Made by a program: the position numbers and the translations under genes. Shown piece by piece: positions 10,679 through 22,261 of a stretch of DNA of 64,000 nt (positions within the stretch are counted from its first letter, which is position 1; every line of letters begins with the position of its first letter). The stretch is taken from assembly GCA_026929865.2 (NCBI GenBank), contig CM049410.1, positions 23,032,001 through 23,096,000 of the forward strand, given 5' to 3'. Source of the stretch: Hyperoplus lanceolatus (lineage: Eukaryota; Chordata; Actinopteri; Uranoscopiformes; Ammodytidae). Under the pieces are notes generated by a model. That model was given only the letters and a program-made list of their open reading frames with translations. It was not told the DNA's origin and did not search any database.

Positions 10679-13600
10679 ATGGGGGCTGCTCCCAGCACTA
10701 GTGATGGTGGCCAAAACCCTGACAACCGGCCAATCATAGAGCAGGAGGAATGGAAGGGGCGGAGATTCAGCAGGAGACACAGCTCAGGAGAGCACTGTCC
10801 CACCTGCCAGGGCACTGGACGTATACCTGGAGGTAACACATACACACACTCCCACCACACGCACTATAAGGTAGAAAACAGGTAGTATTGGAGTGGATAA
10901 AAAGCTATTTAAGCAAAAGGAAGCAGTTTGTGAAGTTGGGCAACTGTTCGTCATCATGTTTGGACATTCCATGTGGCGTACCCCAGGGGTCAGTGCTGGG
11001 TCCGAAACTGTTTATCATGTATATTAATGATATATGTAATGTTTCAAATGTCTTGAGGATGGTTCTATTTGCTGATGACACTAATATTTTCTGTTCTGGG
11101 GAGAATTTAAAACAACTAGAAGAAATCATCAATATGGAAATGAGCAAAATAAAAACATGGTTTGATAAAAACAAACTATCATTAAACTTAAGCAAAACAA
11201 AAATAATGTTATTTGGTAACTATAGAATGAACACGAAAATAAATATCAATATAAATGGAGTTGAAATTGAAAGAGTTTCCGAAAATAAATTTCTTGGGGT
11301 TATTATAGATGAGAGATTAAGTTGGAAATCACACATTGCACATGTACAATCAAAACTATCAAGAAGCATTTATGTATTAAACAAAGTAAAACAGGTTCTA
11401 GATCAAAAATCACTCCGTATTCTCTACTGTTCACTAGTCTTACCATACCTCAGTTACTGTACAGAAGTCTGGGGCAACACGTACAAAACATCATTACGTT
11501 CACTCACTATTCTACAAAAAAAAGCAATCCGCATTATTCACAATGTGAGATATCTGGATCATACTAACCCATTATTCATAATTCAAAATTATTAAAATTC
11601 ACACATCTGGTGGAATTTAAAACTGCACAGATAATGTTTAAGGCTAAAATCAACATATTACCTTAAACATACAAAAATTATTCAATGATCGTGAGGGGGG
11701 ATATAATTTAAGGGGAAAATTTAATTTCAAAGTGAACAGCATCCGTACGACCAGGAAAACGTTTTGCATTTCAATATGTGGTGTGAGACTATGGAACAGT
11801 TTGAGTGGGGAGATCAAGGAATGTCCAAACATTAACCAGTTTAAAATAAAATACAAAGAATTGATTTTCACAAGGTACAGGGATGAAGAAGGTGTTTAAC
11901 ATAGTGTATATGTTTACATGTATTATATTTGTATATATTTGACGGTATTTATATAATATTGAATGTTTAATTAGATATTATTATTAGATTATTTGACAAC
12001 ATTATTAGATAAATCCAACGATATTATTAGATAAATATGCAACTGGTAACAAATTGTATCATATTGAAAATTAATATATATTAATATGTAGGGGAGAACG
12101 GGGTAATTTGTCACATGGGTTGGATGTCACATTCGTTATATCTCGCCACCAGAGCGCGCTAGCTCTGAAATGTTGATATAAAAAAGTTCCAGAATTGGGA
12201 TCAGAGGTCACATACATAGACTTCCTTGGAGTTAGACTGCTGCATTTCAGGTGAGAGGATGTTTTGTGTTTTTCATGTCAAATTCAAAATATTTTGCTTC
12301 TCAGTATTTTTCTTCTAGGCTTTTACACAATGGGTTTATAACAAAACACTTGTTACCCTCAGAAAGTGTGAAGGGTAAACTATAGTTTAGATTGTGGTTA
12401 GCAAGCTAATTAGTTGTCAGATGGTTGTTGGCCTTGATGCTAGCAAGAAATTCAAGTTGGGGTTGGTCGTCAAATTTTTGGGGGGGTTGGTTGTCACATG
12501 TTATCTCAAGGCTGCAGCCAGAAAAGGAACCCAATAACGAAAGAAATTGTCAAGCTGTATCCTCACTGACACCCCAGAGAAGGAAAGAATAGAGCAGGAA
12601 AAGGCAGCTAGCAAGCAAAAGAAAAAAGGGCAACAAAATCAAAACAACCCAGTGCATCCCAAACTAGACCAGCTGCCAAGGCTACAGAACGTTATGTAGG
12701 CCTATTTGTCAACTTGACAATGCAATTAAACATTCAAATTTGGTTCTGCCTCCTTGCCTTCTTTTTAGGATTTTTACCATTAAGATAACATTGTGACAAA
12801 CAACCCCATAGTGTGTGACAACCGACCCCTTGATGGGGTTGGTTGTCACAATGTGTCAGAGTGTCTTTGATGGTAAATTACTTCTTCATTACAATAAGTT
12901 GGAAAAAAAAGAGAGACACACATTTCTAGCCAACACCTTAAGCTTCAATTTAATGTAGGAATGGCTATTGACAGATGTTTTGGTGATGAGCAATTCTCAC
13001 TAGAGTAAAAAGTGTGCCTACTTACCCCGTTCTCCCCTACTATTTTTTTTCGATTATTATTATATCATTAATAAGGAAGCCAATAGTCATTATAGATATA
13101 TAAATCAGGGAGAAGGGGTGAGATTAAATAAGTGTTCTTCTTCTCACCCCTTTTCGAACAGGTAAAGCAAGTGCAAGACAGTTTATTTTCATTTGTGGTT
13201 TTCATTGTGTGTAAATATTACTTTACTATAACTGTCCTCTTATTTAATTTATTTTATTGTTTATTATTGCTTTGTTATTTTTTATTTATTTACTTGTTCG
13301 AAATAAAAACATTTTCAATTCAATTTTCAAAAACACTTGGTTATCTGTATCTTGAAGACGTGCTCCATGTGTGTTCTAGGTCAGGAGAGCAAGCTGGTGG
13401 CTTACATCCCCTGCAATGACCAGAGGCTGAGACCCAGACACACGTGAGAATAAACAACACTCAACATTAAAGGGATAGTTCAGCATTTTTGAAATGGGGT
13501 TCTATGAGGTACTATGGCAAAGTTAGTGTGTTGCCTTATGGAGATGGCGATCAGTGCAGTCACTATGAGGAGTTTGGGGGAGACGTCGCTGTAGCATACA

Positions 13601-16600
13601 GTAACTCACCCTTTTACTTTTGCAGAGGGGGCCAGCAGATTTTCTTTTTTAAATATAGATGCTAATGGGGCGCCCTTAGCTCAGTTGGTAGGGCGTCCCC
13701 CCCATGGGCCTCGGCCAGCAGCGGACCCGGGTTCAATTCCAGCACGCGGTCGTTCTCTGCATGTCACTCCCCTCTCTGCCCCATTTCAACTCTGTCTCCA
13801 CACTGTCAATAAAGCATAAAAATGCCAAAAAAAATATCATTAAAAATATAAATGCTTGCCCAAAAAATGTATATCCTTTCAGTTTTAACCCTCAAGGTTG
13901 TTACACTGCTGTTTTGCAGACTTTTAGGCTTCACAGCACTGACAAGCAGCCGTACTTGTTGCAATTTTTTTCAAGCGTAGTTCGGACATGTACTACGCCA
14001 ACTAACACCGGTGCAGTGCAGCGTATCGGTCAGCAGTGAAATAATCGTGAAGTATCGATTTGTTTAAGCCCAGCCCTTATATGGCCTGCTGTTCTCTCCC
14101 CTCTCAGGAAGCTGTATGTGGCTGTGTCTGTGGGCCTGTGCCTCCTGCTCAGCTCCCTGGTCTTGTTCTTCCTCTTCCCTCGCTCCGTCCTGCTGTCTCC
14201 AGTAGCCGTCCAGTCATCCCTGGTTTACATCACTGAGACTGACATCAACATTTACATCACGGTGGGTAGACACACACACACACACACACACACAGGTTTG
14301 ATGGATAAAGAAGGAAATGTCAAAAGTTTATAAGATCATAATTCTTTGGAATGTCATAACTCTTAGGGCGCACTCACACTAGGCAACGTTTCCCCCTACC
14401 ATGCCAAGGCAAGATTTCCCCCCCTCCCCACTGCCCTGTACTCACACTGCTCCTAAAGATCCGGACCTAGACGCTATTGCTTCTTGCCGTACGTCACCAG
14501 GTCTATATGCGTGCAAGTTTGGGATTTGGAGCGTACTTGAATCCGATTGTTTTTGAACATTTTCATCCGGCCAAATTTGTTGCAAACATCAGATCAACGC
14601 GAATCCTTCAGCAACAGTCTCATATGAATAGACGTCAGGATCGCCGTCTATGTCTGTGTAGGCTCATTAACATCTGTACCATGCCTGAGCACACCTTTAC
14701 CAACTGTGCCATGGCCGAAGAAGTGTACCGTGCTTGAGTACGGAACGGAGCACTCACTGCACTGGTCAAACCAACTAGACTTTAGGGGACAAACATAGTA
14801 GGGCATTGTACAGTGTCGTGCGAAAGTTTGTGAACCCCTTGAGCCTTTTGGAATTTTATTTATGTTAACCATTATTAAATCATTTTTTTCAATACCAGTA
14901 TTTTTTATATGAAATAATAGATGTTTGTTTATCAATTCAACATTTTTCTTTTCCAGAAATCAATTGTTAAAATAGATAAAACAAATTATTTGACAAATGC
15001 TGTATGTGCAAAAGTTTGTGAACCCTAAGCTGCATTGCTTAAATCGAGCAAGGTAAACACAATCAGGTGGGCCAAATTGATTGATGAAATAGACCAATGT
15101 AATGAGAGATCTTTATGGAAGAAATTGGGCGCCACTAGATAAAACACGGATAAAACCAGGTCAGTTTAGGCCCACCAAACTGAACCCATACAGGTCAGAC
15201 ATGCTAAAAGGGTAAAAAATCTCAGAAGATCTCAGGAATAGAGTTGTGATGCTGAACATTTGTCTGGGGACAGCTATAAATTAATTCAAAAAAAGTTTGA
15301 GCTCCATCGGTCCACCGTGAGGCAAATCATCTACAAATGGAGAGCTTTAAGAGTGACTGAACATCTGCCTAGAAGTGGACTTCCTTCAAAAATATCTTCA
15401 AGCGCTACAAGAAAAGTATTTTTTTAGTTAAAAGCCAACCCACACATTACATCTAGTGATTTGCAGACCTGTCTTGCAACATCTGGGACAGATGTGCATG
15501 GTTCCACAATAAGAAGAAAACTCAGTCAACATGGCTTTCAAGGGAGGGTTGCTGAAGAAGCCTCTGCTCTCAAAAAAGAACAAAACTGCTTGTCACAGCT
15601 TTGCCAGAGAGCACCTGGAGATACCTAAAGTCTTATTCTGTGGAAAGATTAGTCCAAAATTGATCTGTTTGGTCATAACCAAAACCGCCATGTTTGGGCA
15701 AAAACGCAACTCTGCCTACCACCAACAGAACCTTCTCCCAAGTGAAGAATGGTGATGGCAAATGGTCTGCAAATCTCCAGATGTAATGTTTGGGTTGGCT
15801 TTTACCTGAAAAATCCCTTTTCTTGTGGTGCTTGAAGATATTTTTGAAGGAAGTCCACTTCTAGGCAGATGTTAAGTCACTCTTAAAGCTCTCCATTTGT
15901 AGATGATTTGCCTCACGGTGGGCCGATGGAGCTCAAACTTTTTTATATGAATGTATAGCTGTCCCCAGACAAATGTGCAACATCATCCCCTTTGAGCATG
16001 TCTGACCTGTATGGGTTCAGTTTGGTGGGCCTAAACTGACCTGGTTTTATCTATGTTTTATCTAGTGGCGCCCAATTTCTTCCCTAAAGATCTCTCACTA
16101 CATTGGTCTATTTCATCAATCAGTTTGGCCCACCTGATTGTGTTTACCTGCTCGATTTAAGCAATGCAGCTTAGAGTTCACAAACTTTTGCACATACAAC
16201 ATTTGTCAAATAATTAGTTTTATCTATTTTAACAATTGATTTCTGGAAAAGAAAAATGTTGAATTGATAAACAAACATCTATTATTTCATATAAAAAATA
16301 CTGGTATTGAAAAAAATGAATTAATAATGGTTAACATAAATAAAATTCCAAAAGGCTCAAGGGGTTCACAAACTTTCGCACGACACTGTATAGATGGCCT
16401 TGTGTGAGTGTGCCCTTAGCTTTAGTGTAACTTACTCACATTTCAGAGCCATTTTTATGTACTAAAAAACCTTGTTTCCTTGTAGAATATCCTGAACATT
16501 ACCAACGACAACTTTGTGGCAGTGCAGGCCTACAACCTGAGTGTGCGGGCCCTGAACTTTGAGCTGGTGGTGGGAACAGTCTCCATTAAAAACGTCACCT

Positions 16601-19600
16601 CTGTCCAACCTCGATCCATCAAAGCGGTGAGACACAGGGCCAATCCGAATAGTCCAATCTCCTAACCTATAAGCCTCCTTTCCTTAACCCCCTAAACGTC
16701 ATCGGGGTTAAGGAGAGATGAAAGGTGCTTCCTATCGAACATAGGAAAAGACAGCACTGTTTCAAATGAATTCGACTCCACTTTTCCTAACCGACGTCAT
16801 TGCGCGACGGCGAGTATTGCTGACGTGAGTCACTAGCGTGAAACTATATACACTATAGCCTATTCTCCGAAAATTGACTACAACAAGCGCTCGTTTGATC
16901 CATGCGTTCTTTTCATATTGATTTTAATCAGGTTGTCGCCAACAGAGTGAGAATCACTCCCATATATCCCAATTCACATGTGGAATAAAAAGAGGCTACA
17001 CTTATGTTGATGTTGAAATGAACTGCCCCAGTAACTTCATTAAATGTGAAGTTGGTATTTTATTTTCTTATGGTGTAAATTATGTGCTACGAAAATAACT
17101 ATTATGATGTTGGTCTTTTATGAGTTCTTTATTATCTTTATGGGGCAGGGGGTATTGTGTTTTAGCCAAGTTAAATCGTCCTCTCTTCTCCGCTCTTCTG
17201 TTTTACCTCTCGTTCGTATTCGTGTAGAGTCGGTAAACTCCAGCGGTGGCCTGTTGCTTTAAATTTAGTTTAGTTTAGTTTATTTGTTTATAGATTCGTG
17301 GACAGTCCCCTTTGAGAAGGAGCAGCTTTAGCCTATTTGGCTAATTTCCAGCTGTAGTCCCCGGCCAGTTGTCAGTAGGCAACCTACAATACATAACAGT
17401 AAAAAAAAAATTAAAAAAATACATTACATTTATAATTACAGCAGGCCTGAGCAAGAAGGGGAAAAAGACAAACAAACATATTGCACACAGTTGGAGCAAG
17501 AACAAACAGGTAAGCACAGATGATGGCAAAGATATCAAGGCAGTTCATGCAACAACAACACAAACACATAGGAGACAAGGGAATATAGGCCACACAGATC
17601 ACATAGAAAGTACATAGGGCAGAACATGCAGGCAGGTAGCAGAGATGGAGAATGACACATCAAACACACACATCACGTCTGACAGAAATTAATGTGTGCA
17701 GTTATAGTTGTCGGACAGCCATGTTTTAAGATGTGCTGTAAAGGTGGAATATGTATGTATTTAATCTTGTCACCGTAAAGGATTATGGGATACCACTATC
17801 TCCTTTCCTTTCGCATAGGTTGGTCCGGAGTAACCTATACTAAAGGAGGGTTAAAGGATGAATCGAGGCTCCTTTCCCATGCCTTTCCTAAGCATTTTGA
17901 GAATTCGGATCACCTATCCGCCGAGTCCTTCCGGTTCATCTCGATAGAAAAGGAAATTTCCTATGCAAAAAAGACTATTCGGATCGGCCCACAGTGTCAG
18001 TCCAGTAAAGTGTCTTAACCAATAGGATGCTTTAGAATAGCTGTATGGTCTTAATAAGGATTTTAGTTCTTAACAGCTATATAACTTTTTTTGTGTTGTG
18101 AGAATTCTTTTAACCCACCCACCTGTTTCCCACCGACATATTTCAGGTGATTTTTGCAGACAAAAACCATGTCTTGATTTCTCTTGATATATAAATACTA
18201 TTACTAATACTGTGATATTGATGCATGTTACATGGGCAATGTGAATCCTTTAGTGAGTGAGGTATCAATGGGAATGAATGGCCTCTCTCCTTCCTTCCAG
18301 TTCTCCTTTGTCATCCCCATCAAGCTGACAGACAGTGAGTTGAGGTGAGCTGCCACTGTTCTTTAGTGTATCATTCATTCGGAGCCTCTGTGCAATGTAG
18401 ACTGGGGAATGACTGTATGCTTCAAGCCCCTATCTCACTGGGCAGTGACTGGTGGCAACAAATTGCAAACGAGAGAGTTTCGAATTTTGGTCCACATTTC
18501 CGCAGAGGTTTTTGGAACATTTGCAAACATATCATAGGACAGTTCAGTCACAGTCTATGTCCAACATGGAGAATGTCAAGAGCTCACTGTTGTGGTTCTA
18601 AATACTGTTTAACCTTGTTTGCATTAAAAGGTCATTGTTCACATATTTGACTTCATTCTTAAAACATACTTCAAGCTTTGGCCACAAACAAACCAGTTTG
18701 GCACTAACAAAGGTTTGGCTACATCAAACACACAAAGCCTCTTTGGTGGAATGTAGATTTGATCTAATTTTCTTGTTAGCATAAATACTGTTCACATCAA
18801 GTAATGGTTTACAGTAGGAGTAGAAGTAACTTCCTGGAATCTCAGGCAGCTGTCTGCCTTTAGCCAACCTGTACCAAGCTTTATGTCAAAGAGTTTTGTT
18901 TTAAGCTGAAGAAGGATTTGTAAATAATGATGAAAATGCCATTAGTTACATTTATAAAAGGAACACTGTAAGTTTTAAATCATTTTAAAATGTGTGGTTT
19001 TGGGACGCTCCGGTGGCGTCGTGGATAGAGCGTGTAGCATATTGGCTCCGGCTTTCGTTGCAGTGGTCGTGGGTTCAAATCCGACACGTGGACCTTTACT
19101 GCATGTCATCCCCCCTCTCTCTCTGTCTCCCCATTTCAACTCTGTACTATCTAATAAAAAGCTTGAAAATGCCAAAAAAATTATCTTTAAAAAAATTAAA
19201 AAATAAATGTGTGGTTTGCATTTGGATACTGGTCATACAAAATCATCCCCGCTCTGTCCAAAAGATCAGATGGACAACTGTTCAAAAAGCATACTGTACA
19301 TGTCACTTTTTTTAAAGCTACCACTGATTGGCTGTTTTTAACCTCCTTTTTCTGCAGTGACTACTGTAGGAAAGCTTTCCTGCCCGTTCACATTCTGTAT
19401 CTGCACCTACAGTGAGTATCAGCATGTGTTCTATAATCGGTCAGGCTGTGTGACACTGTCTCTTTAAAATATTTTCAATGTGATATTTTCCAGGAACAGT
19501 TAAAAATTTGCACTACTCTTAGTTCGTCCATCTCTGGGTCACTCAACCTCAAACCTATTGGTTCCTACTATTTTTATATTCATTTTTTATACATTTTATT

Positions 19601-19932
19601 GTTGTGTCCTGTACACAAAATTCCCAACCTCACTATCTAGACACTATATAAGCTTTTTTTAAAGTAAGTTTTATAATATTTATGAACATTAACTTTCAAT
19701 CAGATATTTGTAAAAGCTTAAACGAGACACCCAACTTTGATATGATATATTAATTTTTTATATTTTTGATCAGGTTTCTAACTGCTGTGATTTATATTGC
19801 TTTCCCTGCAGGATGACCATGAAAGTGTTCTACCTGGCCCACTATGAGCAGCTGTCCCTGGAAACATACGAGTACATAGACTGTGGAGCAAACAGCACCA
19901 TACCACACAGTCTGCAGCCCCCACCAACATGA
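10679..19932 (+). CDS. tmem106a: TMEM106A-like single-pass membrane protein, 243 aa, 7 coding exons
   Basis: TMEM106 proteins are type II membrane glycoproteins of late endosomes, lysosomes and plasma membrane; TMEM106A is linked to macrophage activation. Exons: 10679-10832, 13380-13443, 14108-14261, 16486-16626, 18301-18344, 19358-19411, 19812-19932; phases agree throughout and the total is 732 nt. The protein starts MG and has a cytosolic CPTCQGTGRIPG motif at residues 40-51, a membrane segment from about residue 76 to 96 (LCLLLSSLVLFFLFPRSV) and a luminal domain with N-glycosylation sites (NIT, NLS, NVT, NST). It ends in a YEYIDCGANSTIPHSLQPPP tail that fits TMEM106A better than TMEM106B. 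Position right after nbr1 supports this. The start is the first ATG, two bases after the acceptor at 10676. Introns carry a LINE, Tc1, SINEs and a TIR transposon starting 11 bases after a donor. Confidence 0.93.
10884..13325 (+). mobile_element. 5'-truncated non-LTR retrotransposon (CR1/L2/Rex-type LINE), interrupted
   Basis: The open frame 10888-11595 encodes the palm and thumb of a reverse transcriptase: GVPQGSVLGP, then FADDTNIF (catalytic FADD), then SLNLSKTKIMLFG, KFLGVIIDERLSW and LPYLSYC. Reading continues with frameshifts to about 11900 (CGVRLWNSLSGEIKEC). After a nested insertion (12091-13037) the 3' UTR resumes and ends near 13320 with TGTTCGAAATAAA and a CAATT-type tail. Endonuclease and N-terminal RT are missing. 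The clade is judged from motif style only. Confidence 0.85.
12091..13037. mobile_element. TA-flanked non-autonomous DNA transposon nested in the LINE
   Basis: The ends are a perfect 16-base inverted repeat, GGGGAGAACGGGGTAA, flanked by TA on both sides (12089-12090, 13038-13039), as expected for Tc1/mariner-type insertion. The interior repeats GGTTGGTTGTCACA-like segments in both orientations and has no transposase frame. It splits the 3' UTR of the LINE. Confidence 0.85.
13470..13620. repeat. MITE-like fragment (AAAGGGATAGTTCA type)
   Basis: Begins AAAGGGATAGTTCAGCATTTT after a TTAA-like sequence, matching the left end of the repeat at 20033 and a short piece at 33893. The right end is not defined. 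Confidence 0.4.
13664..13843 (+). mobile_element. tRNA-derived SINE, copy 1
   Basis: The head resembles a tRNA with box A (TTAGCTCAGTTGGTAGGGCG) and box B (GGGTTCAATTCC), followed by a body shared with copies at 19001 and 48497 (GCATGTCACTCCCCTCTCTG, ATTTCAACTCTGTCTC) and an A-rich tail. Flanked by a near-perfect duplication AAATATARATGCT (from 13651 and from 13844). Confidence 0.88.
14811..16388. mobile_element. Fold-back Tc1-type transposon with about 0.6-kb inverted arms
   Basis: Flanked by TA (14809-14810, 16389-16390). The ends CAGTGTCGTGCGAAAGTTTG are inverted copies, and the inversion extends far inward: 14811-15460 is repeated as reverse complement in 15779-16388, including the region encoding the transposase helix-turn-helix. 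Only a loop of about 320 bases (15461-15778) is single copy. Normal Tc1 elements carry inverted repeats of tens to about 200 bases, so this copy is rearranged. Confidence 0.85.
15290..15815 (+). pseudogene. Decayed Tc1 transposase remnant
   Basis: In shifting frames the sequence reads a Tc1-type transposase: IIYKWRALRVTEHLPRSGLP (DNA-binding domain), then STIRRKLSQHG, then KKPLLSKKNKTA and FAREHLEIPK, then a degraded segment where the first catalytic aspartate normally lies (ILWKD.SKIDLFG). Stops and frameshifts break it, and the C-terminal catalytic half is absent, replaced by the inverted arm. Not functional. Confidence 0.8.
16638..17989. mobile_element. TIR DNA transposon, non-autonomous, 1.35 kb
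   Basis: The left end GGCCAATCCGAATAGTC and right end GACTATTCGGATCGGCC are inverted repeats, and CACAG flanks both sides (16633-16637, 17990-17994) as a candidate 5-bp duplication. The left half is shared with a fragment at 38688-38990. No transposase recognised; superfamily unassigned. It starts 11 bases after the donor of the tmem106a exon ending at 16626. Confidence 0.75.
19001..19204 (+). mobile_element. tRNA-derived SINE, copy 2
   Basis: tRNA-like head (GGTGGCGTCGTGGATAGAGC as box A region, GTGGGTTCAAATCC as box B), the body shared with 13664-13843, and an A-rich tail. Flanked by a perfect AAATGTGTGGTTT duplication (18988-19000 and 19205-19217). Located in a tmem106a intron. Confidence 0.88.
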
Positions 19933-20032
19933 TGCTCACACACACATCAACACACACTGTGGACTGTCTGTGAGGTGCCATGGTGGGTCCTGCAATGTTT
20001 GTGTTTCTTGATCTGTGTGGCTAAAATTTTAA

Positions 20033-20325
20033 AGGAATAGTTCAACATTTTTAAATTTTGAGCTTTTTGCCTCCCTTTCCGGCTCAAGAAGAGGCGATGG
20101 AAACCGTTTGTGTAACTGTGCGTGCATTTTTTATTTAGAAATGGTGCAAAGGTCGCCCATCGCTATTTAGCTTGGCTCAAACACTGGTATTCAAGGGGAG
20201 CAGGTCAAAAGATAAACTTTACAACACTTGAATACCAGTGTTTGAGCAAAGCTAACATGGATGACCAACATTTGACCGTTTCTATATAAAAAATGCACGG
20301 ACAGTTACAGGAACGGTTAATCAAG
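20033..20325. repeat. Fold-back MITE-like repeat
   Basis: Preceded by TTAA and starting AGGAATAGTTCAACATTTTT. Inside, 20101-20197 and 20228-20318 are inverted copies of each other (about 93 bases each, both containing GCTCAAACACTGGTATTCAA), so the strand can form a long hairpin. It lies about 100 bases after the tmem106a stop and may be in its 3' UTR. Confidence 0.7.
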
Positions 20326-20335
20326 AAAGTGCACT

Positions 20336-20405
20336 AATATGACTATATTTATAGTCATATATATGACTATATATATGACTATATTTAGTCATATGACTAT
20401 ATATA
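20336..20405. repeat. AT-rich tandem palindromic repeat
   Basis: Tandem units of ATATGACTAT and its complement ATAGTCATAT, about 70 bases, able to form cruciform structures. Confidence 0.8.
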
Positions 20406-20490
20406 TATGTTTATGAGCTGTAATACAACTGTTGTCGAAGTGAACGTTGCACTACGGTTTTGTCAGTATGGCACAGCTGTGAAAAAAAAA

Positions 20491-20534
20491 CCAATGAATT
20501 CATGGATTAAAAAACCAATGAATTCATGGATTAA
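20491..20534. repeat. 24-bp tandem duplication
   Basis: CCAATGAATTCATGGATTAA is repeated directly, separated by AAAA. Confidence 0.85.
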
Positions 20535-20630
20535 TCAAGTTATTTTTTTATTTTGTATTTCATTTTTAGCAGTAGGTGGCATCGTGGCATTTCAACTTCT
20601 AAAATACTTACATCAAGAGACATGTTTTAA

Positions 20631-22261
20631 AGGTGTAGTCAGTGATTCTGTTAGAATTGTTTTTGTCAAAATCCCTTTTGCTCAACATCAGTGAATATCT
20701 CCTTGTGATCCACTACCTTGTACTTACTAAGAATCCAGTGCTATTACACAGCCTAGGCCAGGGGTGGGCAATTAATTTCCCCAAAGGGCCACATCAGAAT
20801 CAGGGACTGTTGTGGAGGGCCGGACCAAAAGGCTCAACTCAATTCTGGTCAATATTAGTCGTATCTTTTTATAAAAAGAAGTAAAGTATATGGTTTTGAT
20901 AAGCTGCAGTAAATGTTATGGCAAAGAAAAAGCCATGAAAATGCCAGCATTATACCACTTAATCAACATTTACCATAGCAATTGTGAACAAAACGTGCAA
21001 GAAGCAGGGGAACCTTGGCCATAATTCCCAACCTAGAGACCTGTTATTCCGAAACCGAAGGTGAAGGGTTTGGGGGTTCACCCCCAGAAAATGTGAGCTT
21101 AAAAGCCATTGTTTCCTGCATTATAAAATAATGAAAATAACAAAATAAAAATAAGTATCCTACACTGCAACACAATTTTTGTTCATTATTATCTATTACT
21201 TGTATTGTCCTCTGTACAGGATAAAACAATCCACCTAGCAGATCCTGCCCCACACACCCCCATTACATTTTGATTATTATTATTGGGCTATTATTTACAT
21301 TTTAAGTTTAAATGTCCCAATCTGGTAAACTTTGAGAGGAAGTTTAAATCTGATGATGTTTGTGCTCTGTAAACAACTGTCTCCTGTGTGTGCTGCATGT
21401 CTTGTAGTCTATAATTTGGAGATAATGGCTGACATCATTTAGCCTTCTGGGAGCTGGATTTTCTACAGAAATATGAATATAAATAAGTTAGGCACTAAAA
21501 TATAAAATATAAAGGGGTGTGTCCTGCGTGACCTGTTTGTTCGCCCGTTACAATCGCGCACCCCTCTCGTACATCCACACCTCCACACAGACGTAGGAGA
21601 GGGGAGAGACACACACAGCCAACCTCTGCACTCGTTGGGAATCGGCGCTCGGGGAGGGGGGGATAATATCAGACAAGTGAACGTACAAGCAGGTTGTCTG
21701 TCTGATATTATCGCCCCCTTCCCCTTCCCGAGCGCCGATCCCCGAGTGCGGAGGGTGTAGCTTGCGCTGAGTCACTTTCTTGCAGCTCACGGCAGCGCAC
21801 TTAAACAGCGCACATACAAGCTTCAGCTTCTTCTTTTTTTGAATTGCGATTTACAACCAGTGAAGAGTAAGCTGCATACGCTCGCGCAAAATATAAACTC
21901 GCCTTCAAAATAAAAGCAATGCCGTTGTATTCCATGCATGATTTAATTTTTTTTTTTTTTTACGTTTGATTCTTAATTTTCCACTGACCTCCCGCGGGCC
22001 AGTCAAAATCAGCCAGCGGGCCGGATGTGGCCCGCGGGCCACACAATGCCCAGGTCTGGCCTAGGCTCTTTAAACCGGCATGTTGCTAGCTACGATGAGC
22101 CCCCATTGTATACATATCAGTTTACAGAGCCTAGGCTGTGTATTAACCCTAGATTTTTGCAGCGGACTCTCAGTACGGACAGGTAGAGGATTGTGAGATT
22201 TTCGTTGATTTTGACAAAGTGATTCTTACAACAAGCTTTCACTGAATCACTGACTCTACCT
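20631..22261. mobile_element. TTAA-flanked MITE, family C, split by a hAT element
   Basis: TTAA at 20627-20630 and 22262-22265; ends AGGTGTAGTCAGTGATTCTG and the inverted GAATCACTGACTCTACCT. Without the nested hAT (20759-22058) the element is about 330 bases. Partial relatives lie at 23338 and 36436. It is the region between the tmem106a 3' end and the 3' end of the minus-strand gene at 22387. Confidence 0.8.
20759..22058. mobile_element. hAT-type element, 1.3 kb, perfect 8-bp target duplication
   Basis: The ends CAGGGGTGGGCA and inverted TGCCCAGGTCTG, with GGGCCGGA and GGGCCACA-rich subterminal sequence, are typical of Charlie-like hAT elements. GCCTAGGC flanks both sides (20751-20758, 22059-22066). 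An internal hairpin has arms at 21624-21675 and 21697-21752. No intact transposase frame. Confidence 0.88.

Larger units (their letters stand above)
14366..16415. mobile_element. Harbinger-like MITE split by a Tc1 element
   Basis: The left end GGGCGCACTCACACTAGGC and the reverse complement of the right end (GGGCACACTCACACAAGGC) form terminal inverted repeats, flanked by TTA on both sides (14363-14365, 16416-16418). A TTA duplication with GGG ends fits PIF/Harbinger. Without the nested Tc1 (14811-16388) the element is about 470 bases and non-coding. Confidence 0.72.

Noticed and set aside
10888..11595. 235-codon frame as a host gene
   Set aside because: It is the palm/thumb of a LINE reverse transcriptase, followed by frameshifts and a LINE 3' UTR.
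13664..13740. Genuine tRNA genes at 13664, 19001, 24182, 48497, 51005
   Set aside because: The tRNA-like heads are followed by SINE bodies and A-rich tails and several are flanked by target duplications; these are SINEs.
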